Of a stretch of DNA of 64,000 nucleotides, positions 21,949-32,700 are shown in pieces. The stretch is from the NCBI GenBank assembly GCA_949358305.1, contig OX442317.1:12216186-12280185 (forward strand), written 5' to 3'. A program made the position numbers and the translations under genes. Position 1 is the first letter of the stretch. The number at the start of each line of letters is the position of its first letter. The DNA is from Strigamia acuminata. Its lineage: Eukaryota; Arthropoda; Chilopoda; Geophilomorpha; Linotaeniidae. The notes below the pieces were generated by a model. It saw only the letters and a program-made list of their open reading frames with translations. It did no database searches and was not told the origin of the DNA.

Positions 21949-24900
21949 CATCATGTCTAAAACTATACTGTACAATAGTTTTTTTTTTTTTTCATTTACA
22001 CCTAAAGAACTGTATTTTATTTTTGTGGGAAATAAAATTTCTTCCTTTTTCTGAATCTCAAAAATGTCTTGGATTTCTTGCCTTTCTCAAATGCAATTTC
22101 TCTCCTTCACATTTTTCTTTTGACTCGACTAACTATTTGAATCTGATACCCAGGGACGAATAACGACCGTATTCCTCACTTTTCGACAACCCACGTGGAT
22201 ATCCTCTTCGTCATGGCATGGATCAAGAGAACTTCAAAGCTAAGTAAAATTCAATTTAACCTTTCATTAAATTGACAAAACAATTTCTGTATCCACTGGT
22301 GGAATTTTAGCTTTTCCCTTAAGTCCAGAATTTTTTCCAATTATGGAAACTCTAACCTTAAATGACACATTGTCATTTCTCAAATGAATCAGATCTCGAT
22401 CTTATTTATTTCCTTTAACTTAAAAACCTCTCAGGTAATTTAATACGGAAATCTAGCTGTTAAAAATGTCTCGTCACATTTTCTTCTATCTGATTCGATT
22501 TTAAATAATAAGGGGAGTTTTAATCAACGTGTGTTACCCTTAATTATTTTTCAGTTTGGAATTTTTGGGTGAATAACGACCTGAACCGTGTATTTCAAAT
22601 TCCCACTCTTTACTTATGCTAGGTGTCAAAAAACCATATTTTTGAACTTGGACCTTTTATCCTTTGAAACAAATACTGATAACTTTTTTACCAGATCTGA
22701 ACTCAACTACTTCTAAAAGCTAGGTGTCGGAACTCATGTCCGAACTTGGACCTTTTCTACTCTAATGACTAGGCGTCGGCACTCTTGGCCGAACTTGGAC
22801 CTTTCTACTCTAATGACTAGGCGTCGGCTTTCTTGGCCGAACTTGGACCTTTGCTAAATCTTTCAGACAACCCCTGGTAGCTATGGACCAGATTAGGGCT
22901 CAATTACTTCTGAAAGCTAGGTGTCGGTATCTGTTGACCGAGCTTGGACCTTCTCTAATTCACGAGGAATGAAAAAATGCAGTGACTCGAATCCAAATAT
23001 TCGACCTGCAGATGAATTTCAAGTATTCAAACCCACTATACGATCACGGCCTCATTTCCGTGCTTCCGGAGAGCTTCCGTGAAAGCAATTGGAAACAATC
23101 TTGTTGCACCTGTTGACCAGGGTTCGAGTTCATGCCAATTTTTTGTCTTTTCCGGTGAATATCTACTAAGGGTGTTATTTCCTCTCAAATGACTATGTGA
23201 CTCTCTCTCTCTTATCTGACCATACAAAATGTCTATTGGAAAATTGGAAAGTTAGTCATAAGTACTATAGCAAGTCTCCTTATGTTAACCAAATTTCCCT
23301 CTTTGTTTTATTGATTGATTCCTTGTGAATCTTTCAAACTACTGTATGATTGTATTTTTTTAGGCTCTTCTCTCAATTCACTCTACCCAATGTCCTATAA
23401 AGGTTGACTTTCCCCTCCTCTCAGGAGGTCTTCCCGGCAAACAGAAAAGGAAGTGAAGAAACCTGAATCTCAAACAATCTGTATGTTATGACATCAGCTG
23501 AGTTAAAAAAAAGGAAACTGATTTACCTAATTCTTAATTAACACCTATATCAGCCTTTGTGAAGTTACAAAGAAAATGGACAATTAACCACCTTTTTTAT
23601 ATCTCTTCGCCTTTGCTAAGTTAATAGGGTGTTACTGAACAGAAAACGCGCAGATTTCTGCACTCTAATCATTATTCAAGAAAGTGAAGGATTAAAAGTC
23701 ACGGAAAAGATTCTCCTGTTCTTTGTATCCGGACAGCTATTCTTTTGAGACCTGTGCAATATTTTAGTATGAAAGATAGTCAAACAAAACCGTCTGTGTT
23801 TCAACCGTCTGCGAATTGAGCATGAAATCTCACAATTATCCTTGTGATAACTGAGAAGATTTCCTAAGTGTCAAACCTACAATTGATGATTGCATCAGTG
23901 AAGTTGATCAGCAACAGAGCAATTGTTTTTCTGACAAAGAGCCTGCCATTGTCCGTGGTAAGAGGTGAAATAGATGCAATTCTAACTTAACTCAAGACTA
24001 TTGAAGTTAACTGCATGTTATTTTCTTATTCAAGTTATTGAGTGTTATGGGTAGACATTATTTGACTGTAAGAGTTAAGTGTTTAGTTTATTGAAAAGAT
24101 GTCGACAAATGGGATTACTTTGAACGAGATCCCCATTATCTTGGAAAGCAAAATTCATTCGACCAAGATCGACCTCATCTATATGTGGAAAATCCTAGCT
24201 TTTACCTTCCTAAGAAAAAGACCTGGACAAGAGTATTCCTCCTCGACAATCTATCTTAAAATTGATTGTTTTTAGCCAAAGTTGACATATTCCTCCCTCA
24301 ATTCAAACTAAAATGTATGAGCTGTAATATTTTGAGCAATGGTGTTATGAAACGTTGTACTCCGAATCCTAGTGTATATATTGCAAGGAAACTCACTTAA
24401 AATTCATCTAACTTTCATCTATCATCTGAGATGGTTCTATTAATTGCTAGAATTCTAATTTTCTACTTTATGCTAAAAGACCGATTCAGAACAAATTTTT
24501 CTCTATGAAAACCAGGTGGACCTGTCAAACTCCATTCCCCCATTTCGCCTTTTCTAGTAGCGCTCCTAAGAGAAACTGGCTCATTCGACAGAGAATAATC
24601 TTGATTAGCAATAACAACGGCTCTCCCAAGTCCAAACCTCTAGATCCCAAGTTTCCTAGCCCCAAACTATCATAATCTGAGAGAGGCGAACGCATTCGGA
24701 CCTCCCGTCCTGTCTGTGATCCTTTGATCCACAGCGCTTGACTGCCAAGATATATAGAAAAGTTAATTGACTATAGAAGTGGAATTAATTAGAAACTATC
24801 TTATATCCGAGCCGAGTAGGTTCCATTGGATATTTTAGACTGCTTAACTAAAAAAAACCGTATATTATCTGAGATTTACCAAAAAAGGAGATTACCTATC

Positions 24901-27369
24901 GCCCCAACTCTCGTCCCCTAAATATTCATTCAAAAAACTTCTGCAGTATTCTGACCTAAGTTTAAAGCGTCTTGTTGGATATTATTTCTGTTTCTGATAG
25001 CACAATCCATTACTTTCTGAAAAGTAGTTGTGAAATCAACGGATTTTCTGCTGTCCTCTATGGCTGCCAATGCTTTTGCCCTTAGAGTAAAATCCGTTCA
25101 AACATCTATGTAGTGTTGGCTTGTAAAAGCAACTAGTAGTTAGAAGATTAAGAACTAGCAATCATCCTTGTAAGTGTAGCTTATGAAAGAGAGTATTTAG
25201 TATTTTAAGTATGAAGACGTGTATGTGTTTGCTGATATAGCTCTTTGTACCTGGCCTATAGATACTAGCTATCTGTCAACCGTTGCAACCCAAATGCAAT
25301 TGGTATATGATTCGAGCACTCAATTGTCATCCACCATTCTGCTTGTCTCAAAAACATGAGCGTTGTCTAAACATCACAAGATAAGTTTAATGAAGTGATG
25401 TGATTACTAATCTAATGATAGAGCAAAACCAATTGGAGGAACATCACGAAAAAGCTAAGATGGGAGATTATCTATTCTATATGTGTGTGTGTGACTGAGC
25501 ACCTGTTATGTATTTTTTTCTATTGAGCTAGTAAGTAATGATATCTGAAGAACACTTCCTTTCAGGAACGTGAACTTCCTGAGCTGGTCTATTTTTTCAA
25601 CTCTAAAAGTTGATCAAAAAAAATTCTTTATGTGTAGCAATTTTCTGTAGAGAGAGTCACGATAGTGCATGCTTCTTTGTTTCAAAAACTACTCATCTTG
25701 TTGTTTTTTCTCAAACATGTGCTTTTTTAACTTAATCACTGAAATTAACCTCTTGTTAAATTTCCTTTTGAAAAAGCTCTTGCATCTGAATGGATTCCTT
25801 CAAGAAAGTGAATCTTCTTCTTCTATTTTCTACAGCTAAATGGAATTCGATATTCCCTAAAAAGACTAAGTTCTTTTTCTCTATTCTGTAGAAGGTGGGT
25901 GTATATGCAGCTGGTTAAACAGGATAACCGTGCACTTCTCTTACTTCCCTCAAATGGAAGCTGTAGCATTTAATTATTTTCTGAAAAACAATTAACTGAC
26001 TGGGATGTGAACTGTCCTCTATAACTGGGTGATTGGCCGACTGACAGATCAAAGTCGGGAAAAATCTAATATAATCTCGGAATCGTTCACGAAAGCGCTC
26101 AGATTATAAAGAAAATTCTGTTAATTCTTTAATTAACCCCATCCTTTCTTGACGGAACGAATTGACTAACTCTTTAATAAATCTAAATCGAAGGTAAGAA
26201 AACTTTTCGAGACGAATGACGTATCAAATTCCAAACAAACTCGACTAAACGAACGGGTAGCTAATCCTCCGGATAATCTTGAAGCAAAGAATTATGTCCT
26301 TAATCATCTTAAAGTCAACTAAATTAAAGTGTCGTCTGCATTCCTCGAATAATTGCGTCCAAAAATCAAGAAACCTCGCATAAAAAGAAACCGAAATATC
26401 GTCGAATCGTAAAATCGAATTGAACTAACCACGAGAATCGATGACTTGTTACGAGTTAACACTCCTTCTCAAAAGAATATCTCGAGTAAACAAAACCTCC
26501 ATGCTTTTTCTAGCAAGAAACGATCTATTTATTCTCTAAACTCGATCCTCACTTTCTAACTATTCATTGATTTCCTTAAGCTGAAATCCTCTTGGTGTAT
26601 CACTATTCAAGCAATAGTCTTAGATACAGCCAGTTAAAATTCAAAAAGAATTTCCTTCTCTTTCGATCACTGGGAGCTGATCGATTAAAACTCGTCTACT
26701 TCTTTAAAACTCTCTTAAGTTTTCTTAATCTGTCCCGTAAATTAATTCGTTATTTTATATAAAAATAAGAATACTTATACTCGAGAACAAAAAAAATATG
26801 GAATTGCGAAACTCGACAACAAACACGAAATACCAAACTCAACTCGATCTATTCAAGGCCACTGTTGACCTTTGCTTTAAGAAAAGAATTCCTCGAATAA
26901 TACTGGCGACCCAATCCATTAATAGCAGCGGTCTTCCCTCAAAGATTCATTTAATTTAAGAAACTAATCCCCACGATAACTTCTCCTTACGACTTCGCAC
27001 TGAATCTTATTTTGCAAAATCAAAAAACCCTTTTTTACAAAGCGACTTGCGATCCATTCTCTCTCTGCAACTACCGGGGGGTAGAGAAAGCCACACTTAG
27101 CCTAACTTAAAGCTATCTTAAAGCAAAAACCAAATCATGACAAACTCTGTTAAATTTCTCAAACTTAAACGAAAACTCTTTATGCTAAAAAACATGCTAA
27201 AAGTTGTTCACCAACCTTGTATTCATTCAGTGAATCCATCTCTCGTAACCGGTGGTTGAATCCAAAAACTTACAGACTAACAAAAAATCAAACACTTAAA
27301 ACTATTGCACAAATGAACACAAAATTCAATATAACACAAAAACAAGTCAAAAAGTCTTGATCTTCTCAA
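21949..27369 (-). other. Non-coding interior of element C
   Basis: About 5.4 kb with stop codons throughout all frames; no gag, protease, RT or integrase motif is visible. It contains a degenerate tandem motif (22619-22950), a segment resembling the 3' LTR junction of element E (23431-23481), a short GT dinucleotide run (about 25484-25493) and an AT-rich right half with many CTCGA/TCGAA words. Nothing else is recognised. Confidence 0.65.
22619..22950. repeat. Five degenerate copies of a CTAGGYGTCGG...AACTTGGACC motif
   Basis: Copies start near 22619, 22720, 22769, 22817 and 22917. Each has CTAGGTGTC or CTAGGCGTC, a short spacer, then GAACTTGGACC or GAGCTTGGACC. The third and fourth are 48 bp apart; the second and fifth share about 30 further bases upstream, suggesting a longer unit of about 197 bp with an inner duplication. 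Confidence 0.7.
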
Positions 27370-27756
27370 TTAAGTCTCTTTGTAATGGATTCTCATCTCG
27401 ATGCTCGCTTCGTCATCGGCTCCGTCTTGAACTGAGCTCTTTTCGCGTTGTCCCGACGTTCCAACACCATATCCGTATCTCCATTGCGTTGTGTCTTCGT
27501 ATGTGGCCCCCTTTGCTGTAAACTTCTTAACGGTACATTCGAATGTTAGTTTAATCTTCAGGCCTAACGTCTTCCGATTAAGAGCGGCTATTTTCCACTT
27601 CACGAGGCGTGCAGCATGCTCAATCTTCAGCGCCTTTTCTCGATTAATTCTCTCATATTTGCTACGTCTTACCGCCAGCTTCTCAGCATTGCTCTCTTGG
27701 CGAACAGTCGTCCTTGTTTCCACTTGAAACAATTCCTTTTTCTGTACGTCCGCCAT
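27370..27756 (-). CDS. Hypothetical 128-residue charged protein of element C
   Basis: Lies at the 5' end of the element, with its ATG about 55 nt after the primer-binding site. The frame is open upstream into the LTR, but MADVQKKEL is the first sensible start after the primer-binding site (an ATG two codons earlier is also possible). The product is rich in Lys, Arg and Glu, probably helical at residues 1-60, with a single cysteine. I recognise no domain. Its placement matches that of the short frame in element D. A residual N-terminal Gag fragment is possible but unproven. Confidence 0.35.
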   Translation of the reverse strand: MADVQKKELFQVETRTTVRQESNAEKLAVRRSKYERINREKALKIEHAARLVKWKIAALNRKTLGLKIKLTFECTVKKFTAKGATYEDTTQWRYGYGVGTSGQREKSSVQDGADDEASIEMRIHYKET

Positions 27757-27810
27757 TTCCATTTTCGAATCGTCTCCATTCGAATTAGGCCCACACTTCC
27801 CTGGCTCGCA

Positions 27811-27828
27811 TTTTGGTCCACGGCACCA
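27811..27828 (-). other. Primer-binding site of element C
   Basis: On the minus strand TGGTGCCGTGGACCAAAA starts one base after the LTR. It shares the TGGTGCCGT core with D and fixes the orientation of C as minus. Confidence 0.7.
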
Positions 27829-27829
27829 C

Positions 27830-29736
27830 TTTTTCGAATCGCCTGTCGATCCGAAGATAGGATTCGGGGACGGAGCATTGATTTGCCTTGTGCAAATCGC
27901 CCGATTTGAGTCGCATCGACTCTTGTTGTTATGTCTGGTTTTAAACATTTTTTGTTGCAAGGAGGTATGGAGAGAGAGGGGAGTTGACTATTCAACTTGA
28001 TATTTTATTCGCAAGTGAGGAATTTAATCCTTTTAACAATGAGACGAAACGTGACACGAGATGGACAACAATCAAATATCAAGTGTCACAAAACAAGGTT
28101 TATGATTTTAAGCCTAACATTGCATAAATGTCTTAATTATACATTAGAAACTTCATTTATAGAAGGCATGAAGTTTCCCAATTAAATATAACATGGGTGG
28201 AGTTGTCAGGCGCTTTTCTGGCCTAAAATCATCACTTTTAGCACAAGTGTATAATTTAACTTTGTAAATGATTGAATACAAATAATCAAACTTAACTAAA
28301 TTTCTCAGATCACATAAAAAGTAGCAATCCGAGAGAAAACCATATTTTAACTGAACAAACAACAATTTGAGTTGTATAAACATTGATAAAAATACAACTC
28401 CTCCGTGTATGACGTCATTTGCGAGTATGAATGCTCCATCGCGTCTCGTCATCGCTCGCAAATCGTCTACTGTCACATCGAAATTAAATCAGGAGTGAAA
28501 GTGAACAAATTAATTAAACTAATTCCTCTAATTGTACAATCAAACCTAATTTCTATTTACATTAGCAGATAATCGAAGAAACATTCGACCGCACGCTTCA
28601 TCCGGGTCTCAACGACTGAAAATGGCCGACCTAATGCAACGCCTTCGCTCCCGATCGCCTTCTGCTGCGGATTACTTCTCTCCCGCGATCCCATAAATTA
28701 CCGATCAGGTAAGTAAGCACATATGTATTTCCTTCCAACATATTGCTTGTGTCTTTGAGCTTAACGAGCGTTTCCTTTGGCCATTTCAGCGTCCATCACC
28801 CGAACCAAGCCGTACGATTTCCGTCTCCTCGACTTTGCAACCTCGTGAGATGTTCTTCACCGATATAACTACAAGGTAAATAAATATTTGAATGAATAAC
28901 AAGTGTAAATAAAACTTAATATCTATTTACAGCCTCGTGCAACTCCCGAACCGAATTGCATCCGGATTCAGCCAAACTTAAGGTAAATAATTTCACATAT
29001 ATAAAGTCAAACATAACTTTAACAAGTAACGTAATTATTCCTAACCCAAACATTATTTATTTACAGTCATTTCCTCATATGAAGCAGGCCGGTGACTCCT
29101 GCCCCATTCCTCCGGATTTCGTAAACTTAAGGTGAGCAAATAATCGGTTATAAATTAAAACATAACTTAACATTTCATGTAAACATATTTAACCAAACCA
29201 AACATCCGTTTTAATTTAAACCTTCCTTTATTTACAGTTATTCCCAAATCGGAGGCAGATTTGTGACTTCTACCCCAATCCAGCTTCTACCCCAATCCAG
29301 CGAACCGTCTTAATTTATCCGTAAGTAAATAAATCAACGCAAATGAAAAACTGTAAACCTCGATTATATTTAACCCGTATTTTCCTTTCCAGACATACTC
29401 GAATCCAGCGATTGTATCACGACCCGGGGAGTTCTTCACATTCAGATAAGTTATAGCAATTAATTTCCGATATGAACAATTATTTAAAAGCTCGAACTCC
29501 TTTTCAGAATCTTCTAGAACTTCAATTTGATCGACAACCCGAGATTATGCCTATTCGACTTCAACTAAGTGACAACTGATTGTCTTCTGAAAGGTAAATA
29601 AATTTAGCTAATTTATTTCTTTCTTTCTTTCTTTCTTTCTTTTTTAGTGAAAAGTTCGGACTTATTTCAACTTTCACCATCTTTTCTTTCCTTTATATTT
29701 TGAGAAGCATTTCCTGTTTCGAACTGATTCGCAACA
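27830..29736 (-). repeat. Right (5') LTR of element C (1,907 bp), uninterrupted copy
   Basis: Matches the split left LTR throughout. It starts TTTTTCGAATCG on the plus strand and ends GATTCGCAACA, followed by satellite CATC. It includes a TTTC microsatellite near 29615-29640. It keeps the site into which D inserted in the other LTR (GCCC at 29101-29104) unoccupied. Confidence 0.94.
28622..29736 (+). ncRNA. Predicted multi-exon transcript antisense to element C, inside its LTR
   Basis: On the plus strand five consecutive AT-rich introns have canonical ends: 28709-28799, 28876-28932, 28983-29066, 29132-29237 and 29321-29392. Donors are GTAAGT, GTAAAT or GTGAGC; most acceptors are TTTACAG, TTTCAG or TTTCCAG. 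Another at 29594-29647 starts GTAAAT and ends TTTTTTAG. A probable intron ending at 29507 has a mutated donor (ATAAGT after CAG). Exons are 50-86 nt and richer in GC than the introns. The first exon holds ATGGCC at 28622 opening a 24-codon frame that stops at 28694-28696 before the first donor, so the RNA would be mainly non-coding. The other LTR carries the same unit (ATG at 14839), broken in exon 4 by element D. Transcription itself is inferred. Confidence 0.5.
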
Positions 29737-32700
29737 CATCCAAGCAATAATTTGAAAGAATAAACTTTTGATCTCATTTGACATCACAGTTGACTTAGCA
29801 CAAACACCACAAACCAATGTCTCTGAATGTTCTGAAATAGTGTTTAAACCTTAGTAGAAAGCTTCAATGTAAGTTTTAGCAACATCCAAGCAATGATTTG
29901 GGAGAATAGACTTTTGATCTCATCACAGTTGACTTAGCACAAACATCACAAGACCAATGTCTCTGAATGTTTTGAAATAGTGTTTAAACCTTAGTAAAAA
30001 GCTTTAATGTAAGTTTTAGCAACATCCAAGCAATGATTTGGGAGAATAGACTTTTGATCTCATCACAGTTGACTTAGCACAAACACCACAAGACCAATGT
30101 CTCTAAATGTTCTGAAATAGTGTTTAAACCTTAGTAGACGGCTTCAATGTAAGTTTTAGCAACATCCAAGCAATGATTTGGGAGAATAGACTTTTGATCT
30201 CATCACAGTTGACTTAGCACAAACACCACAAGACCAATGTCTCTAAATGTTCTGAAATAGTGTTTAAACCTTAGTAGACGGCTTCAATGTAAGTTTTAGC
30301 AACATCCAAGCAATGATTTGGGAGAATAGACTTTTGATCTCATCACAGTTGACTTAGCACAAACACCACAAGACCAATGTCTCTAAATGTTCTGAAATAG
30401 TGTTTAAACTTTAGTAGAAAGCTTTAATGTAAGTTTTAGCAACATCCAAGCAATGATTTGAAAGAATAAACTTTTGATCTCATTTGACATCACAGTTGAC
30501 TTAGCACAAACATCACAAGACCAATGTCTCTGAATGTTCTGAAATAGTGTTTAAACCTTAGTAGAAGGCTTCAATGTAAGTTTTAGCAACATCCAAGCAA
30601 TGATTTGGAAGAATAAACTTTTGATCCCATTTGACATCACAGTTGACTTAGCACAAACATCACAAGACCAATGTTCCTGAATGTTCTGAAATAGTGTTTA
30701 AACCTTAGTAGAAGGCTTCAATGTAAGTTTTAGCAACATCCAAGCAATAATTTGAAAGAATAAACTTTTGATCTCATTTGACGTCACAGTTGACTTAGCA
30801 CAAACACCACAAGACCAATGTCTCTGAATGTTTAGAAATAGTGTTTAAACCTTAGTAGAAGGCTTCAATGTAAGTGTTAGCAACATCCAAGCAATAATTT
30901 GAAAGAATAAACTTTTGATCTCATTTGACATCACAGTTGACTTAGCACAAACACCACAAACCAATGTCTCTGAATGTTCTGAAATAGTGTTTAAACCTTA
31001 GTAGAAGGCTTCAATGTAAGTTTTAGCAACATCCAAGCAATGATTTGGGAGAATAGACTTTTGATCTCATCACAGTTGACTTAGCACAAACATCACAAGA
31101 CCAATGTCTCTAAATGTTCTGAAATAGTGTTTAAACCTTAGTAGACGGCTTCAATGTAAGTTTTAGCAACATCCAAGCAATGATTTGGGAGAATAGACTT
31201 TTGATCTCATCACAGTTGACTTAGCACAAACACCACAAGACCAATGTCTCTGAATGTTTAGAAATAGTGTTTAAACCTTAGTAGAAGGCTTCAATGTAAG
31301 TGTTAGCAACATCCAAGCAATAATTTGAAAGAATAAACTTTTGATCTCATTTGACATCACAGTTGACTTAGCACAAACACCACAAACCAATGTCTCTGAA
31401 TGTTCTGAAATAGTGTTTAAACCTTAGTAGAAAGCTTCAATGTAAGTTTTAGCAACATCCAAGCAATGATTTGGGAGAATAGACTTTTGATCTCATCACA
31501 GTTGACTTAGCACAAACATCACAAGACCAATGTCTCTGAATGTTTTGAAATAGTGTTTAAACCTTAGTAAAAAGCTTTAATGTAAGTTTTAGCAACATCC
31601 AAGCAATGATTTGGGAGAATAGACTTTTGATCTCATCACAGTTGACTTAGCACAAACACCACAAGACCAATGTCTCTAAATGTTCTGAAATAGTGTTTAA
31701 ACCTTAGTAGACGGCTTCAATGTAAGTTTTAGCAACATCCAAGCAATGATTTGGGAGAATAGACTTTTGATCTCATCACAGTTGACTTAGCACAAACACC
31801 ACAAGACCAATGTCTCTAAATGTTCTGAAATAGTGTTTAAACCTTAGTAGACGGCTTCAATGTAAGTTTTAGCAACATCCAAGCAATGATTTGGGAGAAT
31901 AGACTTTTGATCTCATCACAGTTGACTTAGCACAAACACCACAAGACCAATGTCTCTGAATGTTCTGAAATAGTGTTTAAACTTTAGTAGAAAGCTTTAA
32001 TGTAAGTTTTAGCAACATCCAAGCAATGATTTGAAAGAATAAACTTTTGATCTCATTTGACATCACAGTTGACTTAGCACAAACATCACAAGACCAATGT
32101 CTCTGAATGTTTTGAAATAGTGTTTAAACCTTAGTAGAAGGCTTCAATGTAAGTTTTAGCAACATCCAAGCAATGATTTGGAAGAATAAACTTTTGATCC
32201 CATTTGACATCACAGTTGACTTAGCACAAACATCACAAGACCAATGTTTCTGAATGTTCTGAAATAGTGTTTAAACCTTAGTAGAAGGCTTCAATGTAAG
32301 TTTTAGCAACATCCAAGCAATGATTTGGAAGAATAAACTTTTGATCCCATTTGACATCACAGTTGACTTAGCACAAACATCACAAGACCAATGTTTCTGA
32401 ATGTTCTGAAATAGTGTTTAAACCTTAGTAGAAAGCTTCAATGTAAGTTTTAGCAACATCCAAGCAATAATTTGAAAGAATAAACTTTTGATCTCATTTG
32501 ACGTCACAGTTGACTTAGCACAAACACCACAAGACCAATGTCTCTGAATGTTTAGAAATAGTGTTTAAACCTTAGTAGAAGGCTTCAATGTAAGTGTTAG
32601 CAACATCCAAGCAATAATTTGAAAGAATAAACTTTTGATCTCATTTGACATCACAGTTGACTTAGCACAAACACCACAAACCAATGTCTCTGAATGTTCT

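Larger units (their letters stand above)
14047..29736 (-). mobile_element. Element C: large non-autonomous LTR element (LARD-like), carrying nested element D
   Basis: Two 1,907-bp direct repeats bound it: 27830-29736, and 14047-21916 after subtracting D and one copy of its target duplication. The satellite duplication CATC flanks it (14043-14046 and 29737-29740), and removing the element restores a normal monomer. Orientation is minus: on that strand a TGGTGCCGT primer-binding site follows the right LTR. The 5.9-kb interior has no gag-pol homology, only one short frame near the 5' end. Large LTRs plus a non-coding interior resemble large retrotransposon derivatives. The left terminus reads TTTTTCG instead of TG. 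Confidence 0.88.

Noticed and set aside
23090-23160. GGGTTCGAGTTC resembling the B box of a tRNA gene or tRNA-derived SINE
   Set aside because: No matching A box at the right distance, no cloverleaf and no terminator. A single 10-base match is not enough.
14047-29736. Reading element C as a plus-strand element, so that the intron chain would be in the sense direction
   Set aside because: There is no primer-binding site after the left LTR at 21917, whereas a TGGTGCCGT site follows the right LTR on the minus strand. Sense introns would also be lost during retrotransposition.
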